Source: a virus
Strand: one strand, 5' to 3'
DNA length: 44,792 nucleotides
Virus record (IMG/VR): IMGVR_UViG_3300029922_000124
Location: 1-44,792 of that record
Numbering within the stretch: the stretch's first letter is position 1; the number at the start of each line of letters is the position of its first letter. Shown here piece by piece: positions 7,262-15,583 of this stretch. Below the pieces are notes generated by a model. That model saw only the letters and a program-made list of their open reading frames with translations. It was not told the origin of the DNA and ran no database searches. The translations under genes were made by a program, and so were the position numbers.

Positions 7262-7546
7262 TTATCTAACTTTCTTCAAACCGAAGTGTTTTAATCCAGC
7301 TTCAAATTTCTCTGGGTCATCGAGCTTAACTGCCTTCAGATGTACCCATAAGATTTGTTCTAATTCTTTAGGCTTGTCATATTTCTTCTTTTCTTTTGCC
7401 CAAAAAATCCTAAATTGTTCTCTCTTTTCTAGACCAGATAGCGCGCGAGCTTCAGGCTTATAAAGCGAAGCTCTATAGGCTTTTGATTCTTCTAGCGACA
7501 TTTCTTTAGCGTTTTCCATTACAGCTTCTCTCTCTTTCTTGGCCAT
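7262..7546 (-). CDS. Small basic helical protein of the tail operon
   Basis: A 94-residue, Lys/Glu-rich, mainly helical protein with no cysteines and no recognised family. It lies 11 nt before the sheath gene and 2 nt after the 7549-7974 gene, so it is co-transcribed with tail genes. It could be an assembly accessory or tail chaperone, but nothing in the sequence proves this. The C-terminus (EAGLKHFGLKKVR) is strongly basic. Confidence 0.6.
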   Translation of the reverse strand: MAKKEREAVMENAKEMSLEESKAYRASLYKPEARALSGLEKREQFRIFWAKEKKKYDKPKELEQILWVHLKAVKLDDPEKFEAGLKHFGLKKVR

Positions 7547-7548
7547 AA

Positions 7549-7974
7549 TTAACCTACTGGCAGAGATAATTTTGTCTTACGTTTAGATTCCATATGGCCA
7601 ATAAATTTAGCTAGTTTGATGTGACCTTTCATTTCGTCAAATCCAGCTACGTTCTTGCCATCTTGTCCAACTTGAGTTGGTGTAGTACCTGCAAGCTCGT
7701 TATTACCCTCTTTTTGTTCAGCGGGATTAGCTTGAGGAGACTTTTGGTTTCTCACGTCGTCAGAGACACCCTCAACATGTTCTTTTGGGTGGATTTCTCC
7801 TGCATTAGCTTTACCATTAGAATGTTGATTTTCAGCATTTTGGTCAGCTTCTTTCTCTGGCTTCTTCCAGGGCATTTCAGCTTTAGCAAGCTCACACTTA
7901 GTAAGTAGTTCCTGAGTCTTTTTCAAGACTGCAAAAGCTGCTTCCTTAGCTGTATATCTCTTTTCATGCGCCAT
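7549..7974 (-). CDS. Hypothetical virion-operon protein, low complexity
   Basis: About 141 residues. I prefer the ATG at 7974 over 8016 because an AGAGG site lies 8 nt before it and the 14 extra residues look unlike a protein start. The first 35 residues are helical (KRYTAKEAAFAVLKKTQELL). The middle is a Pro/Asn/Gln/Glu/Lys-rich disordered stretch. The end (EMKGHIKLAKFIGHMESKRK) is helical and basic. This helix-linker-helix build is shared by several neighbours in the operon. No family is recognised. Confidence 0.6.
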   Translation of the reverse strand: MAHEKRYTAKEAAFAVLKKTQELLTKCELAKAEMPWKKPEKEADQNAENQHSNGKANAGEIHPKEHVEGVSDDVRNQKSPQANPAEQKEGNNELAGTTPTQVGQDGKNVAGFDEMKGHIKLAKFIGHMESKRKTKLSLPVG

Positions 7975-8002
7975 ACTTAAACCTCTTGTACAATAAGGAA
8001 GA

Positions 8003-8374
8003 TTACCGCTTCCCATGTCTCTGCTCTAAAAAATCCCTTAACTTCTGAATACTTGGCTGTTTTACGTCCTCAGACTTGAAAAATAATGATGGCTTACCAA
8101 ATGGGTCGGCCAACTTCTTGGATTTAGGCATCTTTACGGCAGTACTGCCAACTTTTGCTGGATTTGGCACTGCCACACTAGGAACAGATGTAAGTGCTTT
8201 CTTTAACTCTTCTGCTTTTTGTACATCTTCCTCGGATTTGCCCATTTTATGGTAAATGTAGTTGGCAAGCGCAAAATCTTCATCTTTTAAAGCAGATACG
8301 TCTTTGCCCTTGGACTTTGCAGCCGCAGCCTTCGCTGCAGACCAACGTTTTTCATCATGTACCCAAGCTGGCAT
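8003..8374 (-). CDS. Small virion-operon protein with MPAWV...IYHKMG module
   Basis: A 123-residue protein. Residues 1-50 form a small helical module (MPAWVHDEKRWSAAKAAAAK, then ALANYIYHKMGKSE) of a type often fused to or near phage capsid-protease and scaffold proteins. The rest is a Lys/Pro linker and a C-terminal helix. It contains two copies of the K-S-E tripeptide (MGKSEED and FFKSEDV) that recurs in head-module proteins of this phage and may be a processing site. The ATG follows the upstream endonuclease gene closely. Function unknown. Confidence 0.6.
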   Translation of the reverse strand: MPAWVHDEKRWSAAKAAAAKSKGKDVSALKDEDFALANYIYHKMGKSEEDVQKAEELKKALTSVPSVAVPNPAKVGSTAVKMPKSKKLADPFGKPSLFFKSEDVKQPSIQKLRDFLEQRHGKR

Positions 8375-8378
8375 AGAA

Positions 8379-8957
8379 TTACCAAAATACCCAGTTGTAT
8401 GGAGGAGGACGGTTAATAACTAAAAGATTAAGCTCAGGATATAGCTTATCTAATTTGTCCATCTTTTTTAAGAAAGTGTCCTTTACCCAACCCTTTATCT
8501 CCACGTACATTTTGAAGCTGGGTATGTAGAAATCTGGGGTGTAAGTACAATCTTTTAAATCTATTCTGGTTTTTTCGTATTCATATACTATACCTAAACT
8601 ATCAAGATATTTGGCAAATTCTAGCTCCCAACTGGATCTGAGGTATAAGTCTTTGTAATAATGACCTTTAACTCCGACATTGCCTGTAAGTATTTTGAAT
8701 TTTCCAGATTTGTAGTTTTCTACGCTAATTCTTCTATTTAATTCGGCAAAACATTCCCTAGAACAAGTTTTTCGTTGATGTTTTAAAACCTCTTTGTTGC
8801 ATATTACACAAAATACTTTTTTCTTTTCCTTTTTAGGCTTTTTGATCGATTTACATTTATCACAAACAGGTAGCGCCTGCGCTTTGGTGATAACAGGCTC
8901 GCCACACTTTTTGCATAGTCTAGCCTGATCTTTTCTAGTATAAATGCCTGTAGGCAT
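8379..8957 (-). CDS. Homing endonuclease with zinc fingers and PD-(D/E)XK-like fold
   Basis: A 192-residue free-standing endonuclease. The N-terminus has two short zinc fingers (CKKCGEPV...CDKCKS and CVICNKE...CSRECF). The C-terminal half carries RSSWELEFAKYLDSLGI, YTPDFYIPSF and YVEIKGWVKD. These are the R-S-x-W-E, P-D-F and E-x-K motifs of the PD-(D/E)XK/Vsr-like phage homing endonucleases. It lies between two virion genes with gaps of 2-4 nt. This is a different fold from the HNH and GIY-YIG genes elsewhere in the window. Its target is likely in a flanking gene of a related phage. Confidence 0.85.
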   Translation of the reverse strand: MPTGIYTRKDQARLCKKCGEPVITKAQALPVCDKCKSIKKPKKEKKKVFCVICNKEVLKHQRKTCSRECFAELNRRISVENYKSGKFKILTGNVGVKGHYYKDLYLRSSWELEFAKYLDSLGIVYEYEKTRIDLKDCTYTPDFYIPSFKMYVEIKGWVKDTFLKKMDKLDKLYPELNLLVINRPPPYNWVFW

Positions 8958-8959
8958 AT

Positions 8960-10009
8960 TTATTCGTCCTGATCTTCTACGTCGTCTGCTTCAGAGTCGT
9001 TTTCAGCGTCAGTTACCCAAGATTCGTTAGACTGGTCTATAGTGGAATTGGTATCTAGATTACTGAGAATCCTAATTCCACCAGAATATCCCTTACTTGC
9101 CTTCGGATTAGATCCGACCGGCTTGCTTTTAAAGCCTACAGACTCTATAAAACGTCTTGGAGATTTTACCCAACTGTTTTCCACCTGGCCGTTTAGGTTC
9201 ATATATCGGCACCAGGCCTGTTCGCCGCCTGGAGTAGTAAAGGATTCGTCGAAATTAGGGCCACCGCTAGAAATGCTACTTTCCGAAAAGCCATTGGCTT
9301 CCAGCAGGCTTTCTCTGTAGCGAAGAATGGAGTACTTAACAATAGACCATAAAAACAACATGTTCTGGGCATCGCCGTGGGCATGGCATCCAATAGTGTA
9401 GGTTTCATCAAAGAAGGAATGCTCTACCCTCGCTTCATAATACTGAAATTGAGGTAAGATACCGAATTGAGTAGCAGAAACTTCCAAGTTAGGTTCAATA
9501 GAGATACCGTCTGGAGTAATGTCTAAGATTTTGTACCCTACGCCATTGGCAGGGTTTAGTAGGATCATGCCTGGCGCAACGCCAGACAGATCTATAGAGT
9601 CGTCTACGGACACCATACCGGTGTCGTCGTCATACCCTGCAGGTACGAATGGCTTGATAATATAGGGAATGGGCTTGCCAATCTGATTTGGCATCAATAC
9701 AGCCTTTTCAGTGGACTGGTCGGCCATAGTCTTCATTTCTGGTTTTTCATTGCTAGGGCCAAGTTGGATGGTTACGCAGGGTAGCCTATCTTTGTCATCA
9801 CGACCGCGAAGGTACACGTCGATCTGATTTGCTTTGAACCATTCTTTGCAGGCGTCTATGTTCTTTTGGCCATACTTGTCAGTTGCATAGTTAATGTTGA
9901 CAAGATCGCTCATCATATGCTGTAAAAGCCAAGGATTCTTGCGCATGTCTTCTATGCCCAATTCAATTGCTAGCTTTATAAAAATGTCGCCTTGGAATAT
10001 TCCACTCAT
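8960..10009 (-). CDS. Putative neck/tail-completion virion protein
   Basis: A 349-residue protein of the tail operon with no enzymatic motif. The N-terminal 100 residues are helical (FIKLAIELGIEDMRKNPWLL) and the rest is mixed. A conserved-looking block HAHGDAQNMLFLWSIVKYSIL is followed by RYRESLLEANGF. The C-terminus is an acidic tail (ENDSEADDVEDQDE). Lying between a gp10-like neck protein and the tail genes suggests a neck, tail-terminator or sheath-stabiliser role, but I do not recognise the family. Its ATG follows an AAAGG site. Confidence 0.55.
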   Translation of the reverse strand: MSGIFQGDIFIKLAIELGIEDMRKNPWLLQHMMSDLVNINYATDKYGQKNIDACKEWFKANQIDVYLRGRDDKDRLPCVTIQLGPSNEKPEMKTMADQSTEKAVLMPNQIGKPIPYIIKPFVPAGYDDDTGMVSVDDSIDLSGVAPGMILLNPANGVGYKILDITPDGISIEPNLEVSATQFGILPQFQYYEARVEHSFFDETYTIGCHAHGDAQNMLFLWSIVKYSILRYRESLLEANGFSESSISSGGPNFDESFTTPGGEQAWCRYMNLNGQVENSWVKSPRRFIESVGFKSKPVGSNPKASKGYSGGIRILSNLDTNSTIDQSNESWVTDAENDSEADDVEDQDE

Positions 10010-10010
10010 A

Positions 10011-10565
10011 TTATACCTTTACATATTCAATACTTACATCTTTTGACCACGCTTTTATGCCTTGGGCAAGAGCCATTCCCGTAGAATGAGAAATTCCTAA
10101 ATATTCAGATGCATATTTGATACAGTGAAAACCTATTTGAATTCCATTTTCTAAAGTAACTACAACTTTTTTGGCTCTAGCGTTTTTATGTCCTGCGCTG
10201 TTAACTGACATTTTCTTTCTTGTACTTTGAGAATATTTTCTGTTTTTTGCACTGACACGTATTTTTTCTAAAGCTTCGCCTGTCATGGCCCCACCGTCTC
10301 CGCCAGCAGTTAGGTTGTAGCCTTTATTTAGTGCGTCCAATTTTTTGATCCAATAAATTTCTTTTGCGTTAAGTTCTTCTAGAGTGCTTGCTGAATCTAT
10401 CTGTTCAATTGTAAAATGATTTAAGCCGTGCCTATCCATCGCCGCTACGAGCTTAGGGCTTTTCCTATATTTGATATGGCCGCATAGACGATCAGTAATA
10501 CTTTTAGTAGTCTTACCTATGTAAAATTTTCCATCTATATCGTTTGTGATTTTATATATCAACAT
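10011..10565 (-). CDS. GIY-YIG homing endonuclease
   Basis: About 184 residues. The start at 10565 (MLIYKITNDIDGKFYIGKTT) puts the GIY-YIG core at the N-terminus and has a GGAG site 9 nt upstream. The longer frame from 10580 overlaps the preceding gene. The nuclease core includes the Arg of TDRLCGHIKYRK, the ELNAKEIYWIKKL glutamate and GYNLTAGGDGG. A NUMOD-like ALEKIRVSAKNRKYSQSTR region and a C-terminal helix-turn-helix (SEYLGISHSTGMALAQGI) follow. It is inserted between two neck genes without disrupting them. Confidence 0.93.
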   Translation of the reverse strand: MLIYKITNDIDGKFYIGKTTKSITDRLCGHIKYRKSPKLVAAMDRHGLNHFTIEQIDSASTLEELNAKEIYWIKKLDALNKGYNLTAGGDGGAMTGEALEKIRVSAKNRKYSQSTRKKMSVNSAGHKNARAKKVVVTLENGIQIGFHCIKYASEYLGISHSTGMALAQGIKAWSKDVSIEYVKV

Positions 10566-10567
10566 AC

Positions 10568-11305
10568 TTATTTGCTCCACTTAGCCAGAATTTCTGGGAT
10601 AAAGGTCTGTTCCCATTCTTTTTCTGCCCAAGCTTGCGCTTTATCCAAAAACTTTTTAGGCTGGTAGCCAGGGTGCATCCACTTACCTGCGCTAGCTGGC
10701 CCGCTGCTCACGGTACGGAAAGTTAGAATGTCGCGGCGCACGTTACCTGTTTTTGTGAGCGTCTGGTAGATGGACACGCCTTGAAGGACGGGAGTGTTAC
10801 CCTTACCAGGGATTTCACCACCAAAATCCTTCCTATGAAGCAGGCCAGTTTTAGGTGAACCGTTAGGATTACTCTCTATTTTTTTGAATGGAATGCCTTC
10901 TTTCTTTAGAGCAGATTTAACCTGTTCTCGTAATTGAAATTCGTACCCAGTAGAAGAGGCCTTAGACTTATCCTTAGAAAAAGGAATGACTACAAACTTC
11001 TTTCCTTTAAGTAGGCCAGGCTTCATGTCCGTATTTGGCTCGATTCCCTCTTCGATCCACAAACCTTTTTGGTTAATGCTTACTACCCAAATACCAGGAG
11101 AAATGTCTTCCATCTCAACAGATTTAGAAAATGTTTTAAACGTGGGTGAACTTAGCTCTGCGCCTGCATCCATGAGAACGTGAGCTTTCGTCTGAGCAGC
11201 CAATCTAGCAACGCCTTTGTTGACATCCTGTGCTACTTCAGCAGCATATTCTTTTAGGGTATTAGCTAGGGCTGTAGTGTCTAATTTTATTTTTAGATTA
11301 CTCAT
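10568..11305 (-). CDS. HK97 gp10-like head-tail connector protein
   Basis: A 245-residue protein with the features of the HK97 gp10/minor tail family: an N-terminal amphipathic helix (TTALANTLKEYAAEVAQDV), a central beta region, and a C-terminal block with ILTFRTVSS followed by GKWMHPGYQPKKFLDKAQ. The latter corresponds to the family's G-x-x-H-P-G-...-F-L motif. These proteins sit at the neck and help join tail to head. It is longer than the usual 110-150 residues, with an insertion around residues 90-190. The neighbours are unknown virion proteins and a homing endonuclease. Confidence 0.65.
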   Translation of the reverse strand: MSNLKIKLDTTALANTLKEYAAEVAQDVNKGVARLAAQTKAHVLMDAGAELSSPTFKTFSKSVEMEDISPGIWVVSINQKGLWIEEGIEPNTDMKPGLLKGKKFVVIPFSKDKSKASSTGYEFQLREQVKSALKKEGIPFKKIESNPNGSPKTGLLHRKDFGGEIPGKGNTPVLQGVSIYQTLTKTGNVRRDILTFRTVSSGPASAGKWMHPGYQPKKFLDKAQAWAEKEWEQTFIPEILAKWSK

Positions 11306-11307
11306 CC

Positions 11308-13170
11308 TTACCCCTGCCCTTTAGATTGGTCGTCCTTTCCTCTAGAAGGAGGCTTAATTGGCACGCCTGTAGGGCTTTGTACCATGCCTTTCTTCCTATC
11401 TATGAAACGTGTATCGCCAGTCTTTGGATCGATAACTTTTTGTTGACCTTTAGCGTTTATCGCTCCTGGAGGCAAAGGAGTCCTAGCTACATGCTTGGTA
11501 GCTTTCGATGGCAGCTTGCCAATGGGTTGTCCCACTGGCGCTTTAGACTTTGGGGCGGGAGCAGCGCCCTCCGCAGACGCTGCGTGACCAGGTTTGCGCT
11601 CGCCGCCCTGATCTGGATGTTTAGGGAAAGGCTCTTGCCATTCATTGGCGGGAGCACCATTTTGGAGTTCATTAATGACTTGCTCGCCTTGAGGACCAAT
11701 AGGGCCTTCAGATTCTGGAGAACCAGAGTTATCTAGTCCACATAGCTTACAAAGTTCAATCATAGCTTTCAGCATCATAATAGAAGCGTTGTAAAGAGTA
11801 GGGTCTTGCATCTTAGAATTCTCCAATGCCATTTTGGCACCCTTGAATTGCTGTAGAGACTGTGACACCATTTGGACAACTTTATCTTTTTGAATTTCGT
11901 CTGATTGTTGGTCTAATCCTTCGCGCAATACAGCAGAAAGGTCTGGTTTTTTGTCCTCTGCCGCGTGTTCCCCATTTAATCCCATATCCGTTGCTGTGTT
12001 GGATTCAAAACCATCAGGCCTACTTATATTGCCTTCAGCGGCATTACCTACAACGTCTGTATCATCAATTTGAGCAGCCATAGCCTTTTCGTCTGGCTTG
12101 CCATCAATCGTTTCGCCCTCAATTTGCTGAGCAATAGCTTGCAAGTGCTCTTTGGAGTGGGCTCCTTCTTCTGGAATTGCAGCACCTTCAGGAGAAACGG
12201 CGTCGTTAGCCTGCATCTCGTCAGCGCCAGCACTGGCTGGAGCTACTGGTGCGCCAGCAGTGTTATCCATAGGGTTGGCCTGGCCAACACCAACTGGAGA
12301 AGAGTTATTCCCCATTTCTGGTTTACCATTTTGAGGAGGGTCCATGCCCATTTCATTAGCTTGAGCTTTTTCTTCAGCTGATCCAGCTGGAGCTTGAGCA
12401 TTATTGGAGTCAGGAGATTGAATTTTTGTATTTTGCTCTGGATCTTGTTGACAAAAAGGACACGCTTCTGCGCCTTCTTCGGCTTCTTTACAGAAGGGGC
12501 AATCATCAGCAGGATCAAGAACAGCTTCTTCTTGACAGAAAGGGCAAGACTCTTCGCCTTCAGCTACGGCAGCATCATGGCAATATTTGCAATGGTCAGG
12601 ATCAATACCATCGCTTTCTTCGCAGTACTTACAGTGTGGTTCTCCACCTTGAGGCGCTGCAGGAGCGTCTTTCTTCTCTTCTGGTTTTTTGTCTGCCATA
12701 TTCTTACCCTCTGACTTTTCTAAGTATGCTTCAGCGAGTTTGTACTCTTCTTGAGTAGCTTTACCTTTCTTAACTCTCTTTCTTGCATCATCAATATCTT
12801 TTTCTACATCTTTACCATAGAACGCAGTTTGGTTTTTGCCCCGAAACTTAGCAGCCAACAGAGCACGACCGCCTTCAGAAAGACTTTCACCGACACCAAC
12901 GGAAATAGTGATTCCAGTAGCATACTCATGATCTTTTCTGAGACGTTCAACATCTTTAACCGCATCTTTTGGTACTTTGAAAGACCCTTCATCGCCGCCA
13001 CCTGAAATTACTTTGCCACCGTGCTCTGCTACCCAATGATTTACGATCTGGTGACCTAGATCGATCTTGGCAGAAATGTCATGTAGGGCCTTCTCATCAT
13101 TGGCAATAATAGCGCGACCAACTTTTTTGCCACAGCCATCGCCATCGTAGCTCAGATAAAGCTTACTCAT
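11308..13170 (-). CDS. mCpol/Cas10-like palm domain protein with five CxxC knuckles
   Basis: A 620-residue protein in three parts. Residues 1-118 form a palm-type nucleotidyl polymerase/cyclase domain like mCpol of Cas10 relatives. LYLSYDGDGCGKK carries metal ligands D9 and D11, ISGGGDEGSF is the GGDE motif (57-61), and ITISVGVG with a later AAKFRGKN completes the fold. A K-S-E site lies at 152-154, followed by an internal SD-ATG at 12699 (Met158). Residues 180-240 hold five CxxC pairs about 14 residues apart (CKYC, CKYC, CPFC, CPFC, CPFC). The rest is Pro/Gln/Glu/Ala-rich with helices near 400-470. The start has an AGGAGG site. Both catalytic motifs look intact, so an active cyclase is possible. 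The function in this virion-type operon is unknown. Confidence 0.8.
   Translation of the reverse strand: MSKLYLSYDGDGCGKKVGRAIIANDEKALHDISAKIDLGHQIVNHWVAEHGGKVISGGGDEGSFKVPKDAVKDVERLRKDHEYATGITISVGVGESLSEGGRALLAAKFRGKNQTAFYGKDVEKDIDDARKRVKKGKATQEEYKLAEAYLEKSEGKNMADKKPEEKKDAPAAPQGGEPHCKYCEESDGIDPDHCKYCHDAAVAEGEESCPFCQEEAVLDPADDCPFCKEAEEGAEACPFCQQDPEQNTKIQSPDSNNAQAPAGSAEEKAQANEMGMDPPQNGKPEMGNNSSPVGVGQANPMDNTAGAPVAPASAGADEMQANDAVSPEGAAIPEEGAHSKEHLQAIAQQIEGETIDGKPDEKAMAAQIDDTDVVGNAAEGNISRPDGFESNTATDMGLNGEHAAEDKKPDLSAVLREGLDQQSDEIQKDKVVQMVSQSLQQFKGAKMALENSKMQDPTLYNASIMMLKAMIELCKLCGLDNSGSPESEGPIGPQGEQVINELQNGAPANEWQEPFPKHPDQGGERKPGHAASAEGAAPAPKSKAPVGQPIGKLPSKATKHVARTPLPPGAINAKGQQKVIDPKTGDTRFIDRKKGMVQSPTGVPIKPPSRGKDDQSKGQG
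12699..12712 (-). promoter_or_regulatory. Internal ribosome site and ATG inside the mCpol-like gene
   Basis: AGAGGGT (12706-12712) lies 6-8 nt before an in-frame ATG at 12699, which is codon 158. It falls exactly between the palm domain and the CxxC region, and the same bases encode K-S-E-G. Initiation here would make the C-terminal 463 residues alone. Confidence 0.5.
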
Positions 13171-14152
13171 GCTTCCTCCTGAGTACTTCTAGAAGCATCT
13201 CGATGTTTTCTTCATCCCAACCTTTACTAAATCTTACTTTTATTCCATCTTCACTTTTCTTAATGAAAACTTTGCGTTCCATGTCATCGCCTAGACAGAC
13301 GCAGCCAGAAAATACTTGGCCATTGAAAATATTCTTACCACAATCGGGGCAATCAACCTTTTCACTTTTAGCCATGTGAACAGAGTATTCGCCTTTTTTG
13401 AGCTTTCTAGACTCAAGGAAGTCCTTTACGGGAGACCCCTTCTTTTTTGGCGCTTCAACAAAGTTAGGCTCTTTTTTATGAACCACGGCATTCGCTACCT
13501 CGATTCCATTGGTCATACCGCGAAAATACGGCTCAGACTGAGGAGCAGAGTGTTCTGCGAGGTGTCTTAAGTCTGCAATCTGTTTATGCTTCTTTTTCTC
13601 AGCTTCCAATTCTTCAGTTAGCTTCATTAAGAAAAAGTTGTGAGTAGCTTGCTGATGGGCTAACTTCTTTTCCACTACTTTTTCTACAAGGTCATGGAGT
13701 GCCAAACGCTCGTCGATTAGCTTTTGTACTTTTTGCTCAATGTCTTGTGCTACTGGTGATTCTTTATGTAGTTCCTGTGAGTCGTACAGCTCAAAAGCAG
13801 ACATAATCACTAGGCCTAGACCGGGGATAGAGCGAAATTTGAAATCTACAAGTATCTTGTGATCTTCTACAACTTCTCCGCTATACTGATCTCGCTCGTG
13901 CTTCGTGGCCTTGAGAACAGCATTTCCAGGAACAGGAATTTTTACTTCCTTATTCTCTCCAATGTTCATTGGAGCAAGCTCTCTAATAAGGAATGACATG
14001 ATAGTGCGAGGGACAATTTTCAGTCCGATACGCATATCATCAATATCATTTACACTTTTTGTACCCGGTTTCCATAGCTCGGTTTTGGCCAAAGACTCCA
14101 TAAAGTCTTCGCCCAAAGTCTTCTCTAGAAAATAGGTAACTCTAGAAGACAT
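13163..14152 (-). CDS. Virion-operon protein with C-terminal zinc ribbon
   Basis: A 329-residue protein overlapping the mCpol-like gene by 8 nt, so the two are translationally coupled. Residues 1-130 are mixed alpha/beta (FLEKTLGEDFMESLAKTELW, then VDFKFRSIPGLGLVIMS). Residues 135-210 form a long coiled coil, then a basic linker. Near 265-290 there is a zinc ribbon (CPDCGKN...GCVC). Two K-S-E tripeptides (MAKSEKV and IKKSEDG) flank the ribbon. No family is recognised. The shared zinc and K-S-E features with its partner suggest a joint role in head or neck assembly. Confidence 0.6.
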   Translation of the reverse strand: MSSRVTYFLEKTLGEDFMESLAKTELWKPGTKSVNDIDDMRIGLKIVPRTIMSFLIRELAPMNIGENKEVKIPVPGNAVLKATKHERDQYSGEVVEDHKILVDFKFRSIPGLGLVIMSAFELYDSQELHKESPVAQDIEQKVQKLIDERLALHDLVEKVVEKKLAHQQATHNFFLMKLTEELEAEKKKHKQIADLRHLAEHSAPQSEPYFRGMTNGIEVANAVVHKKEPNFVEAPKKKGSPVKDFLESRKLKKGEYSVHMAKSEKVDCPDCGKNIFNGQVFSGCVCLGDDMERKVFIKKSEDGIKVRFSKGWDEENIEMLLEVLRRKHE

Positions 14153-14161
14153 GATTATTCC

Positions 14162-14611
14162 TTACGAAACAGATTCTTGTTTGATGGAAGTTTCGTCATC
14201 AATGAGGAACACTAGGAGAGTAGCGGCACTGGCAATAACCCAATAGTTATCTGCACAGGCTAGATACGTCCAAGAGTTTGCGGGGCAAGGAACGCCCACA
14301 TTACCACTAGCGTCGGTGACGCCTGGAGCCAGTGACGATGGGGCAGAGGCCACATTACCAAGAGTTACAGAGCCTATGGCGCCAGCATTGTTATACACAG
14401 CCAAGCATTTTCCAGGAAAATCTAGTCTCCTAGCAGTAGAGGCATCGGTAGTGTAAGCAACGACTCCACCGCTGATAAATTTCAGAGGTACGAGATGGCG
14501 TCCAACTTCAGACACTTTCTTAGAGCCAGCAGCATCGCTGTATTCTAGGTTAGCGATTGCTGAAGGATCTTGAATTTTATTTCCTGGGATATTTCTGCTA
14601 TTTTTTGCCAT
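14162..14611 (-). CDS. Small beta-rich virion protein
   Basis: A 149-residue, Ala/Ser/Gly/Val-rich protein with probable beta structure (VVAYTTDASTARRLDFPGKC, then CLAVYNNAGAIGSVTLGNV). No enzyme motif, signal peptide or membrane segment. Size and composition fit a head-decoration or minor virion protein. It lies between an unknown zinc-ribbon protein and a larger structural protein on the same strand, behind an AAGGAAA site. Function unknown. Confidence 0.55.
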   Translation of the reverse strand: MAKNSRNIPGNKIQDPSAIANLEYSDAAGSKKVSEVGRHLVPLKFISGGVVAYTTDASTARRLDFPGKCLAVYNNAGAIGSVTLGNVASAPSSLAPGVTDASGNVGVPCPANSWTYLACADNYWVIASAATLLVFLIDDETSIKQESVS

Positions 14612-14647
14612 GATCTTGATTTCCTTATAGTTATTACTATTCTAAGA

Positions 14648-15583
14648 TTACTCTTCGTCTTCAGTGATAGTACTCATATCGACCGGGATCGTGAATTTAT
14701 TAGGGTTAACCTGCTCCCTTGGAGGCGCATCTGCCCTTTCTGGAGTTTTCGTCTTATTCTGGTTAAGCTTCTCGCCTCTGTTTTGATTATGAAATACAAA
14801 TTCGCGAACAATTACAGCATGCATTGGCATTCTTTGAGGTGATCGCACACCACCAGAAGTCACGTTGGTTACGCGCACTTCTTTAGGAAGTGCGACCACA
14901 TAATAGAACGAGTTATACAGATACCTAACAGAATAAATCCTACCTTTTCCAGTATTTGGATCAGTTCCAGGATTCTTACCGCCAGGTAACCATCGAATGT
15001 TTCCTTGCGCCGTTATAGAATAGTCAATCCCTTCTTGGTATTCTATATTGCGACTGTCAACTATTGGATCTTGAAGCTTGACGATAGGAAACATTGGTTC
15101 ATTATCTATATCAGATTGATAATCCATTTTATGCGATGTAGCTACTTTAACGTCTGCATTTATGTCAGAAATATAAAGGCGGTCCCCAGGCATGAGATAG
15201 ATGCGGCAGCCATCATCCTGGTCAACTTTGTTGTAAAAACGAGGCATCACCAGCCTGGACTCTGAAGGGTCCACAACCCCACCGGCACTTCTCTTCTGCT
15301 CCCTAGTGTTATCGGTCATGGTGGCCGTAAAAATACCAGCACAACGATAGATCATGCCATTTGAGGTAATGGTATCTACGCCATCGCTTCTGCGGTAGTC
15401 GCCACGGTCATTTTGACCAATAGGACTCGGCATAGCTCTGAAGTGCTTAAAATCTACGCCCAAGCTATTGACGAAAATGTCTAGCCTGTTTAGGTCGAAC
15501 GATTGCTGCTCTTGCGGCGCAAAAGGAGTAATAGTTGGGATTTGTAAACCTTTAGGTCTTCGATTCGACACGACACTTTCCAT
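14648..15583 (-). CDS. Putative virion structural protein
   Basis: A 311-residue protein without enzyme motifs. It is mostly beta, with a conserved-looking core (EGIDYSITAQGNIRWLPGGK followed by GRIYSVRYLYNSFYYVV) resembling phage neck and head-completion proteins. The last 60 residues are Pro/Asn/Lys/Arg-rich and likely disordered. It overlaps the upstream gene by 32 nt and has no clear ribosome site of its own, so it is probably translated by coupling. A virion role is inferred from context. Confidence 0.55.
   Translation of the reverse strand: MESVVSNRRPKGLQIPTITPFAPQEQQSFDLNRLDIFVNSLGVDFKHFRAMPSPIGQNDRGDYRRSDGVDTITSNGMIYRCAGIFTATMTDNTREQKRSAGGVVDPSESRLVMPRFYNKVDQDDGCRIYLMPGDRLYISDINADVKVATSHKMDYQSDIDNEPMFPIVKLQDPIVDSRNIEYQEGIDYSITAQGNIRWLPGGKNPGTDPNTGKGRIYSVRYLYNSFYYVVALPKEVRVTNVTSGGVRSPQRMPMHAVIVREFVFHNQNRGEKLNQNKTKTPERADAPPREQVNPNKFTIPVDMSTITEDEE

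Noticed and set aside
11308-13170. A GGDEF diguanylate cyclase
   Set aside because: The acidic motif is GGGDE but the preceding YDGDGCG strand and the G-I-T-I-S-V-G-V-G spacing fit mCpol/Cas10 palm domains better, and the domain is shorter than GGDEF.
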